From assembly GCA_023386495.1 (NCBI GenBank), contig JAEWJS010000051.1:1-31890 (forward strand): 31,890 nt of DNA. Reading direction: 5' to 3'. Source of the DNA: Bacillota bacterium. Lineage in GTDB: Bacteria > Bacillota > Bacilli > Paenibacillales > Paenibacillaceae. A program made the position numbers and the translations under genes. This document shows, one piece after another, positions 7,949 to 14,150 of the stretch; position 1 is the first letter of the stretch, and each line of letters starts with the position of its first letter. The notes under the pieces are model-generated. The model ran no database searches. It was not told the origin of the DNA and saw nothing but the letters and a program-made list of their open reading frames with translations.

Positions 7949-8269
7949 GTGAGAATCGATTTTACGCCGGCGGCTGCGGCACGCGTCGAAGCGGAGCTGC
8001 CTGGAGGCCACGTGAAGCTGAAGCTGCTGTACGACACCGAAGGCTGCGGATGCGTGATGAGCGGCGTGCCTACGCTGCTGTCGATCGCGGAGCCGGATGA
8101 CGGCGACGAGCGCGCGGAGGGCGGTCCGATCGAGGTATGGTTCCAGAAGCGGTACGAAGTATTTTTCGAGGATGCCCTGAAGATCGATGCAAGGGAAGGC
8201 AGCCTGGACTTCGTGCTGAAGAGCGATAATCAGATCTATACGACCAACCTGCGGTTGCTGCGGTCATAG
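7949..8269 (+). CDS. YqkB-like HesB/IscA-fold iron-sulfur biosynthesis family protein
   Basis: From the GTG at 7949 the product has 106 residues and begins (V)RIDFTPAAAARVEAEL, aligned with the start of B. subtilis YqkB. The segment LLYDTEGCGCVMSGVPTL carries the two cysteines of the family (Cys33, Cys35). A longer frame exists from 7883, but only the GTG has AGGAG at a good 9-nt spacing, and the family starts here. HesB-like proteins bind iron or Fe-S clusters; this YqkB branch lacks the classical three-cysteine arrangement, so a carrier role is only suggested. It is followed after 48 bp by carbonic anhydrase on the same strand. Confidence 0.8.
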   Translation: MRIDFTPAAAARVEAELPGGHVKLKLLYDTEGCGCVMSGVPTLLSIAEPDDGDERAEGGPIEVWFQKRYEVFFEDALKIDAREGSLDFVLKSDNQIYTTNLRLLRS

Positions 8270-8317
8270 AGCATGGGACCGGGCCTTGCCTGCTATCTAA
8301 GAAGGAGTGAGACTTAA

Positions 8318-8908
8318 GTGAACAATATCGAGACGATCCTGTCTTATAACCAGGAGTTCGTGGACAACAAGGAGTACGAAGCGTACTTGACGGACCGGTT
8401 CCCCGATCGGAAAATGGTCGTCGTGACCTGCATGGATACGCGGCTGACCGAGCTGCTACCAAAGGCGATGAACCTGCGCAACGGCGACGTGAAGATCATC
8501 AAGAATGCAGGCGCGATCGTGACGCAGCCGTTCGGCAATATTATGCGCAGCATCCTTGTCGCGCTATATGAGCTCAATGCCAAGGAAGTGCTCATTATCG
8601 GCCACCACGAATGCGGCATGACGGCGCTTAATCCGAAGATGATTCTTGCCCACATGAAGGAGAACGGCGTGACCGACGAGACGATCGAGACGCTTACGAA
8701 TGCCGGGTTCAACCTCGACCGCTGGCTGACCGGGTTCGACAGCGTGCGCGAGAGCGTCGAGAACAGCTGCTCGATCGTCAGCAAGCAGCCCCTGCTACCT
8801 GCCGGCACGCCGGTGCACGGCATGCTGATTCATCCGGAGACCGGGAAGCTTGAGCTGGTCGTCGACGGTTACGAAGTACTGAGGAAGCAGCAAGCCACCA
8901 GCGCATAA
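8318..8908 (+). CDS. Beta-class carbonic anhydrase
   Basis: The 196-residue enzyme interconverts CO2 and bicarbonate. Zinc site residues are visible: Cys38 and the Asp40/Arg42 dyad in CMDTR (38-42), and His96 and Cys99 in GHHECG (95-100). NAGAIVTQ and the C-terminal HGMLIHPETGKLELVVDGYE are as in the short Gram-positive beta class (YtiB-like). The start is GTG at 8318 with AAGGAG 10 nt upstream. It is probably co-transcribed with the YqkB-like gene; a hairpin follows 13 bp after the stop. Confidence 0.93.
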   Translation: MNNIETILSYNQEFVDNKEYEAYLTDRFPDRKMVVVTCMDTRLTELLPKAMNLRNGDVKIIKNAGAIVTQPFGNIMRSILVALYELNAKEVLIIGHHECGMTALNPKMILAHMKENGVTDETIETLTNAGFNLDRWLTGFDSVRESVENSCSIVSKQPLLPAGTPVHGMLIHPETGKLELVVDGYEVLRKQQATSA

Positions 8909-8921
8909 GAGATGAACAGAC

Positions 8922-8956
8922 AAAAGGCTGCAACGGGGCAATCCCCCATTACAGCC
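8922..8956 (-). terminator. Terminator hairpin between carbonic anhydrase and DUF309 genes
   Basis: GGCTG / CAGCC and an inner GGGG / CCCC pair form a long stem overlapping the DUF309 stop codon. On the minus strand four T follow. With convergent genes it may serve both directions, though no T run is seen on the plus side. Confidence 0.65.
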
Positions 8957-9482
8957 GTGCGCGCTTGAGTAGCGCCGCCTCCGCCCTTGCGGCAATGACG
9001 TCCGAGCGGTCGCGCAGCGTATGGCGATGAATCAGCTGACGGTCCGCCATATTGCTCGGCGCCCCCCAAGCGTAGCCATGCGCGCTGCAGATTCCGCTGC
9101 AGGCGGCCAGCAGCCCGGGATCGGACAAGGGCAGATCGAATTCGATGAATTCGGCCGCAGCGCCCTGCGACTCCAGCGCCGAGATCCGCTCCTGCAGCAG
9201 GCGCTGCAGCGCTTCGGCATCTAGGCCTGCCATGCTGGCACCCTGCTCGTCGATTCGGCGCGCTGCTTGGCGGAACATCATGATAGCCCCCCGCGCATTC
9301 CCCCTGCGAAGATGATACTGCGCGACCGCGATCTGAATGAGTCCGACCCATAATTCGCGGTTCTCCGCATCCTTCGGGAGCGACTTCCAGTATTCTTCCA
9401 GCAGCTCGTGGCACTCAAAATAGTCCCGCGTGACATGAAATTCGATCAGATAAGCCATGTAGGATTCCGGATAGCCAGCCAA
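8949..9482 (-). CDS. DUF309 family protein (YpuF-like)
   Basis: The family hallmark RDYFECHELLEEYWK is near the N-terminus, followed by the helical WVGLIQIAVAQYHLRRGN segment. The function of DUF309 proteins is not established. The open frame reaches 9683, but the part above 9482 would overlap the divergent gene at 9592 and its leader. The TTG at 9482 has AAGGCGG 8 nt upstream and gives the usual start (GYPESYMAYLIEFH), so I take it; a GTG nine bases further up is the alternative. Product 177 residues. It carries an extra ~70-residue C-terminal region after the core, without recognisable motif. Confidence 0.75.
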   Translation of the reverse strand: MAGYPESYMAYLIEFHVTRDYFECHELLEEYWKSLPKDAENRELWVGLIQIAVAQYHLRRGNARGAIMMFRQAARRIDEQGASMAGLDAEALQRLLQERISALESQGAAAEFIEFDLPLSDPGLLAACSGICSAHGYAWGAPSNMADRQLIHRHTLRDRSDVIAARAEAALLKRARL

Positions 9483-9591
9483 TGATCGCACCGCCTTCGG
9501 ATAATTAATGAAACCACTGCTTATATTAGACGTAATTGTATCGGAAGGCAACGATTCCATACTACCATTCGCAGGAGGAGAACTATTCACC

Positions 9592-10005
9592 ATGAAGAAA
9601 TTGATGTTGTTCTTGATGGCCTTTACGGTATTTTTCGCCGTCACGGCCGTCGACTCGGCTGACGCTCGCCGCGGCGGCTTCAAAGCACCGAAGAAGAGCT
9701 ATACGCAGCAGCCGTCCAAGCCAGCCGATAACGTGCGTAACGCGGATACGCCTGCCAAATCGCCGGCAGCAGGCACGGCTAATCGCGGATTTTTCAGCGG
9801 CGGCAGCTTGATGAAAGGCCTCATGATCGGCGGTCTGGCCGGCCTGCTGTTCGGCGGCATGTTCGCAGGCTTGGGCGCTTTCGGCAACATTCTCGGCTTC
9901 TTGATTAACGTTCTCGCGATTTACTTCGTCATCGTGCTGATTCGCTCCGGCATTCAGCATTACAAGAATCGCAGGCGTGATGCCGACCAGCGGAGACCGT
10001 ACTAA
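9592..10005 (+). CDS. Small exported/membrane protein with Tim44-like N-terminal architecture
   Basis: The 137-residue protein starts at the ATG with GGAGGAG upstream (11 nt), not at the longer frame start at 9508. It has a signal sequence (MKKLMLFLMAFTVFFAV, possible cleavage after ADA), a basic, proline- and glutamine-rich linker, a glycine-rich hydrophobic segment (MIGGLAGLLFGGMFAGLG), a second hydrophobic helix (ILGFLINVLAIYFVIVLI) and a basic RRR tail. Bacterial Tim44-domain proteins have the same N-terminal plan (signal, low-complexity linker, Gly-rich membrane segment), but the Tim44 domain itself is absent. The next gene starts 4 bp downstream or overlaps. Function unknown. Confidence 0.75.
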   Translation: MKKLMLFLMAFTVFFAVTAVDSADARRGGFKAPKKSYTQQPSKPADNVRNADTPAKSPAAGTANRGFFSGGSLMKGLMIGGLAGLLFGGMFAGLGAFGNILGFLINVLAIYFVIVLIRSGIQHYKNRRRDADQRRPY

Positions 10006-10009
10006 TCGC

Positions 10010-10288
10010 ATGCGCATCTATATGGACGAAGTCGTGAACAGCATTTGCCTGCATCTGGCCGACCGGAGACAGGTAGCGCCGACGGACATCGAAGTACAGC
10101 TGGCATGGGACGAAGAATACGGATATACCGCCGAAGTATGGGTGCAAGGCCGCAGCCAATATCTGGTTGAGGCGAACATCCTGGAGGCGATCGAGCAATA
10201 TATGTTCCGGCAGTATAACCGCCGCGTCTTCCGCTCCGACATCACGCTCGGGCTTGACGACGAGATTTGGGCCGATATCCGGGACTAG
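10010..10288 (+). CDS. YxcD/DUF2653-like small protein
   Basis: The product (92 residues from ATG 10010) reads MRIYMDEVVNSICLHLA, then DIEVQLAWDEEYGYTAEVWV, and ends in an acidic strand. This resembles the DUF2653 (B. subtilis YxcD) pattern of an acidic, soluble protein with a VEVxLxYDDExGFxAEV core. The start is uncertain: ATG 10010 fits the family N-terminus but its GGAGA is 13-14 nt away, while GTG 9977 / ATG 9980 inside the preceding gene follow AGG closely and would give an overlap. Its place directly behind the small membrane protein suggests co-expression. A strong terminator follows. Function unknown. Confidence 0.75.
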   Translation: MRIYMDEVVNSICLHLADRRQVAPTDIEVQLAWDEEYGYTAEVWVQGRSQYLVEANILEAIEQYMFRQYNRRVFRSDITLGLDDEIWADIRD

Positions 10289-10305
10289 GCTATATGAACA
10301 GGAAG

Positions 10306-10331
10306 GGATGCCGATACGGCATCCTTTTTTT
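10306..10331 (+). terminator. Rho-independent terminator after the YxcD-like gene
   Basis: GGATGCCG / CGGCATCC stem with a 3-nt ATA loop is followed by seven T on the plus strand, 17 bp after the stop codon. Confidence 0.93.
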
Positions 10332-10396
10332 GTGTGATCCGTGCATCCCCATGAGGCTGCACGCTGTTATGGCAGAAATTGATGTGCAACCTCTTA

Positions 10397-10430
10397 CTCT
10401 CCCATGCGTCTAATTACTAGATTGGGAGAG
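10397..10430 (+). promoter_or_regulatory. Hairpin covering the ribosome binding site of the GH18 gene
   Basis: CTCTCCCA (10397-10404) pairs with TGGGAGAG (10423-10430), with an inner TCTA / TAGA pair. The right arm runs into the Shine-Dalgarno stretch GGGAGAGGAG, 13 nt or more before the ATG at 10447. It could hide the ribosome site in the mRNA or act as a DNA operator; the sequence alone does not tell. Confidence 0.55.
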
Positions 10431-10446
10431 GAGTCTGACTGTCTAC

Positions 10447-12372
10447 ATGAATTCGGGAACCCGCAAGACCGTACTCGGCTTGGCGCTGCTGCTATCCATG
10501 CAGACCGCCGTGCCTGCCATGCACCATTCCGCCGATGCCGCGAATGCCCGCATGACCCAATACCGCGTCTATCAGAACGATAAGGCACTGCGAGAGTTCG
10601 CGACGCAGGCGCGGGCTGTCGCTTATGCGAAGAGCTTCGCGTACAGCCATGTGGAGAAAATCGCCGATCGCGCCTGGATCTGGGACAACCTGCCGCGGTA
10701 CGTGGTGTACCAGGAAGGCAAGACCCAGAGTAATTGGGCTTACGCGACTTATGCCGAAGCGCTGCAGCGCGCGAAGCAGATGGACGGCGTACATATTCGC
10801 GATCTGGAGCAGCCGGGCTGGGTGTACAGCAAGCACGCGCGCTACCGGCTCTATCAGGGCGATAAGACGCTGCCGAACTGGAGCTTCGCGACGCTGGCCG
10901 AAGCGAAGAAGCAAGCCAAATTTTATAGCAACACCCATGTGATGGATCTCGTCACGAACGAGTGGGTATGGGATAACCTCGCCGCCGCCGAGAAGGAGGC
11001 GCGGCGGTCCGGGGAACCGGTCTACGAGATCGTCGTGGACGGACAAGCTGTAGGCGACACCGCGTATAGCTTCCTGCTGGATGCGATACGCGCATCCAAC
11101 AAGATAGCAGGCAGCGAGGTCGTGAACATCGCGACGAAGAAACACGTGCACGCGAACATTCCGTCTTACGAGGTGTTCCAGAACGGCAGGCTCGTCAAGC
11201 ACTTCTTCGGCCTCGACAATGCCGTCGCCTACGCCAAGTCGCTTGCCGGCGCGGAAATCATCAAGGAAGGCAATGTCTGGTGGACGAATATTCCGTACCT
11301 CCAAGTATTCCAGGGCGATAAGCTGATCCGCCATTTCCACACGAAGAGCGGCGCGATCGCTTACGCGAAGAGCTATACGAACGCCTACGTCAAGACCGGC
11401 GACGGACGGGCAATCTGGAACAACGCCAAGAAGCTGCTCTACCTCGGCTGGAACGGCAGCTCCCGCTCCTCGACCGTGCTCGGTCATGTCGCGAACACGC
11501 AAGGGCTCGACATCGACTCGCCGACCTGGTTCGAGCTGGCGTCCGCCGACGGCACGCTGACCGACAGTTCGGACCCGTCCGTCGTGACGCAGCTCGAGGC
11601 CAAAGGCATGCAGGTCGTGCCGCTGGTGCATAACCAATTCGACCGGAAGATGACAAGCGCCTTCCTCGCGGATGCCGCCGCGCAGAAGCGATTCATCACT
11701 GCGCTAGTCTCGCGCTTGACCGCCCTTGGCGTGGAAGGCGTCAACCTGGACTTCGAAGAGGTAGCCGCAGCCGACCGCGACCGCTTCACGGCATTCGTGC
11801 GCGACCTGTCGGCCGCCGTACACGCGAAGGGGCTGACAATCTCGATCGACCTGCTCCGCGGGGACGCGGCTTGGAATCATAAGACCGCCTATGATCACGA
11901 GAAGCTCGCGACCTATGTCGACTACGTCATCATTATGGCTTATGATCAGCACTGGAAGGGCAGCACTTCCCCAGGTTCAGTAGCCGGATTGGAATGGACG
12001 GAGGACGGCGTGCTCGACTACCTGTCTTACGGAATTCCGCGTTCCAAGCTGATGCTCGGCGTCCCGTTCTACGTGCGGGAATGGAAGCTGGACGGTACCG
12101 GCACAATCGTGGATTCGCGGGCGGTGCTCATGAAGGATGTCCCTGCCCTGCTCAGCTCCGTCCAGGCGAAGAGCGAATTCGACAGCCGCTTCGGACAGAT
12201 CAAGTATACGTATGCCCAGAACGGGTTCACCTACGTATTCTGGGCGGAGACGGAACAGACGATTAAGGCCCGCATCGCGATCGCGAAAGAGTACGATCTG
12301 GCAGGCGTAGCGGCCTGGAGGCTCGGCTACGAATCGACTGATCTATGGACGATGATGCTGCAGAATAAATAA
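10447..12372 (+). CDS. Secreted GH18-family glycoside hydrolase with six N-terminal repeats
   Basis: The 641-residue protein has a signal peptide (hydrophobic 8-24, likely cut near residue 31). Residues ~39-328 consist of six related ~45-residue units (about 39-83, 84-131, 132-178, 192-238, 240-282, 284-328), each with a Y-x-V-Y/F-Q-x-x-K/R start, an AVAYAKS-like helix and a W-x-N-x-P end. From ~330 a GH18 barrel follows: YLGWNG, VVPLVHN, the active-site strand GVNLDFEE with proton donor Glu437 (437 of 641), IMAYDQHW, MLGVPFY and a C-terminal GVAAWRLGYE. This is the arrangement of spore or cell-wall GH18 proteins (YaaH/YdhD type) acting on GlcNAc polymers, but with unfamiliar repeats in place of LysM. 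The AGGAG lies 13 nt before the ATG, inside a hairpin. Peptidoglycan or cortex is the likely target, by inference. Confidence 0.88.
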   Translation: MNSGTRKTVLGLALLLSMQTAVPAMHHSADAANARMTQYRVYQNDKALREFATQARAVAYAKSFAYSHVEKIADRAWIWDNLPRYVVYQEGKTQSNWAYATYAEALQRAKQMDGVHIRDLEQPGWVYSKHARYRLYQGDKTLPNWSFATLAEAKKQAKFYSNTHVMDLVTNEWVWDNLAAAEKEARRSGEPVYEIVVDGQAVGDTAYSFLLDAIRASNKIAGSEVVNIATKKHVHANIPSYEVFQNGRLVKHFFGLDNAVAYAKSLAGAEIIKEGNVWWTNIPYLQVFQGDKLIRHFHTKSGAIAYAKSYTNAYVKTGDGRAIWNNAKKLLYLGWNGSSRSSTVLGHVANTQGLDIDSPTWFELASADGTLTDSSDPSVVTQLEAKGMQVVPLVHNQFDRKMTSAFLADAAAQKRFITALVSRLTALGVEGVNLDFEEVAAADRDRFTAFVRDLSAAVHAKGLTISIDLLRGDAAWNHKTAYDHEKLATYVDYVIIMAYDQHWKGSTSPGSVAGLEWTEDGVLDYLSYGIPRSKLMLGVPFYVREWKLDGTGTIVDSRAVLMKDVPALLSSVQAKSEFDSRFGQIKYTYAQNGFTYVFWAETEQTIKARIAIAKEYDLAGVAAWRLGYESTDLWTMMLQNK

Positions 12373-12392
12373 AACAGGCGCGGATGCGCACA

Positions 12393-12433
12393 ACAAGCCC
12401 GGACTTCTCCTGCATGGAGGCGTCCGGGCTTGT
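12393..12433. terminator. Convergent-gene hairpin
   Basis: A perfect 12-bp stem ACAAGCCCGGAC / GTCCGGGCTTGT with a 17-nt loop lies between the converging GH18 and racemase genes. Neither side has a good T run, so termination strength is uncertain. Confidence 0.6.
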
Positions 12434-12440
12434 CATTTGT

Positions 12441-13130
12441 CTATGCGAATGCACGGTCCACTGCTGCTCGCGCATGTATGCGCGTCATGTCGTAGGCTGG
12501 CACAGGACAATCCTCTGCCTGCAGCAGCAGGGACAGCTCCGTGCAGCCGAGAATGATCGACGCTGCCCCTTGCTCGCGCATGCGGCCGATAACCGCCAGC
12601 AGTTGCTCTCGCGAGCTGTCCAGAATACGGCCGACAGCCAGCTCTTCGAAGATGATGCGGTGCACGAGCTGCCGGTCCGGCTCGCTCGGGACATGGATCT
12701 GCAGGCCGCGGCCGGTTAACCGCTCCTTCAGGAAGTCCTGCTCCATCGTATACAGCGTCCCCAGCAGTCCCGCGTTCGCGAACCCGTCGGATCGTATCCT
12801 GTCGGCTGTTACGTCCGCGATATGCAGCAGCGGAATGTCCACGGCCCTCTCGACCGCATCCGCTACCCGATGCATCGTGACGGCACCGATCATCAGCAGG
12901 TCGGCGCCTGCTCGCTCGAGCCCTGCTGCCGCTTCCGCAAGCACCTCGCCGGCCCCCTGCCAGTCGCCTTCGCGCTGCATGCGCGCGATGACGCCGAAAT
13001 CGACGCTGTTGACGATGATCCGTCCGGCATGCAAGCCGCCGAGCCTGACGGCAGCCTCTTCGTTGATGATGCGGTAGTATTCGATCGTCGACGTCCACGA
13101 CATGCCGCCTATCAGCCCGATGGTTCGCAA
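12441..13130 (-). CDS. Aspartate/glutamate racemase family protein with altered first active site
   Basis: The product (229 residues from TTG 13130) has the family N-terminus RTIGLIGGMSWTST, the substrate segment NSVDF, and the second catalytic cysteine in LGCTELSLL (Cys196). The first catalytic motif, normally I-C-T-N-T-M-H, here reads IGAVTMH (81-87): the cysteine is Gly82, and Thr and Asn are replaced as well, with the frame intact and HRVAD following normally. A racemase using two cysteines should not work; a one-base enzyme, a lyase/isomerase or a binding protein are alternatives. The start is weak: no ATG precedes the conserved core and TTG 13130 has no clear Shine-Dalgarno; it begins 4 bp after the nitroreductase stop, so translation may be coupled. 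Confidence 0.8.
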   Translation of the reverse strand: MRTIGLIGGMSWTSTIEYYRIINEEAAVRLGGLHAGRIIVNSVDFGVIARMQREGDWQGAGEVLAEAAAGLERAGADLLMIGAVTMHRVADAVERAVDIPLLHIADVTADRIRSDGFANAGLLGTLYTMEQDFLKERLTGRGLQIHVPSEPDRQLVHRIIFEELAVGRILDSSREQLLAVIGRMREQGAASIILGCTELSLLLQAEDCPVPAYDMTRIHARAAVDRAFA

Positions 13131-13134
13131 GCCG

Positions 13135-13656
13135 CTAGTAACGCTCGCGATGCAGCACTTGCTCGATCGGATACATCGTCTTCTTCGGCGGTTCTGCAGC
13201 GGGATACCCGAAGCCGAGAATTGCAACGACGCGATAGTCCTCAGGGATGCCAAGGTTATCCCTGACATAGGCTTCGCGGCGGCGGCATTCCTCGTCGTCT
13301 TCGGCGTGATAGACCGCCCCCCATGCCGCTCCGAGACCCATGGATACCGCGGTCAGCCATGCGTAGCCGCCCGCGATCGATGCATCCTGCAGCCAATATT
13401 TGCTCAAGCTTTGCTTCGCGATGATGACGACGCCTGCCGCTGCATGCTCCAGCCATTTCATGTATGGGGTGGTCGGCGTCAATTGTTTCAGCATGTCTCG
13501 GTCCGTGACGACAATAAACTCCCGAGACGGCAGGTTGTTGCCGCTCGGGGACAGATAGAGCGACGCGATCAGGCGGTCAAGGTCAGCTTGCGGAATCGGG
13601 TCCGGCTTGAAGCTCGTAATTTCGCGTCTGTGCTCGATTGCAGCGAATACATTCAT
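13135..13656 (-). CDS. Nitroreductase family protein (FMN-dependent)
   Basis: The 173-residue protein has the nitroreductase start VFAAIEHRREITSFKPDP (Arg pair for FMN phosphate), SPSGNNLPSREFIVVT, a central GGYAWLTAVSMGLGAAWGAV helix and the closing VVAILGFGYPA. These flavoproteins reduce nitro groups, quinones or similar compounds with NAD(P)H; the substrate is open. GAGGAGG lies 8 nt before the ATG. It leads a two-gene unit with the racemase-like gene. About 80-120 bp upstream lies a set of AACCTAAC-type inverted repeats that may bind a repressor. Confidence 0.88.
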   Translation of the reverse strand: MNVFAAIEHRREITSFKPDPIPQADLDRLIASLYLSPSGNNLPSREFIVVTDRDMLKQLTPTTPYMKWLEHAAAGVVIIAKQSLSKYWLQDASIAGGYAWLTAVSMGLGAAWGAVYHAEDDEECRRREAYVRDNLGIPEDYRVVAILGFGYPAAEPPKKTMYPIEQVLHRERY

Positions 13657-13736
13657 TCGAATGCCTCCTCTTCGAAATGGTATCGATTGCCCATGGTGCG
13701 ATTATGCCGATCAATGCGATGGGATGATGCCTGCCT

Positions 13737-13780
13737 TTCTAACCTAACATACCAGGTTAGGTAAATCAATGAACCTAACC
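13737..13780. promoter_or_regulatory. Inverted repeat cluster ACCTAAC / GTTAGGT (possible operator)
   Basis: ACCTAAC (13742-13748) and GTTAGGT (13756-13762) form an inverted repeat with 7-bp spacer; a further AACCTAACC half site follows at 13772-13780 and CTAACC precedes at 13737. It lies between the nitroreductase start and the DUF3231 remnant. No regulator gene is adjacent. Confidence 0.55.
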
Positions 13781-14103
13781 AGCATGAGACGGAGCATAAT
13801 ATTCGCTTAACCTCGGCCGAGATCGCTAACCTGTGGGGTGCCTACATGGGCAATACGATGTCGATTTGTATCTCGGATAAGCTCATGCTGTTCCATGTGA
13901 CAGGCTTGAACGCGCTAGGCCTGTATAATTACGGTGCGTCCGTATCAGGCAGCCAGCGTCATGACATTCATGCGGAATACGCCCGATTGATCGCAGAGAC
14001 CGGACTCTATGCCGAAGCCGGCGCCAAGCTGATGATCAAGAACCATTGGTTGGAACAGACGCCTCTGTCGCCGGACCGTGAAGCGTTAATGAACAGCCAC
14101 TAA
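13771..14103 (+). pseudogene. DUF3231 gene remnant with internal deletion
   Basis: The frame reads TEHNIRLTSAEIANLWGAYM then MSICI and jumps straight to SDKLMLFHVTGLNALGLYNYG, ending WLEQTPLSPDREAL. From memory of DUF3231 proteins (~330 residues, two similar halves) the first ~25 residues belong to the start of the first half and the rest to the end of the second, so some 230-240 residues in the middle are missing while the frame is kept. The N-terminal part has no start codon in frame: TAA lies at 13762, and the only nearby ATG (13769) is in another frame and stops at once. The ATG at 13846 could give 85 residues but has only a poor ribosome site. I read it as a decayed copy. Confidence 0.7.
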
Positions 14104-14116
14104 TGGATACACGAAT

Positions 14117-14150
14117 GCAGCGGCCCCTATTAATCAGGGGATGCCGCTGC
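14117..14150. terminator. Hairpin at the 3' end of the GGDEF gene
   Basis: GCAGCGGC (14117-14124) / GCCGCTGC (14143-14150), with inner CCCCT / AGGGG, is a strong stem overlapping the stop codon of the minus-strand gene and lying 14 bp after the DUF3231 remnant. No long T run; bidirectional action is possible. Confidence 0.6.

Noticed and set aside
8949..9683. Long DUF309 frame starting at 9683
   Set aside because: The upper 67 codons are antisense to the start and leader of the gene at 9592; TTG 9482 has a good ribosome site and matches the family start.
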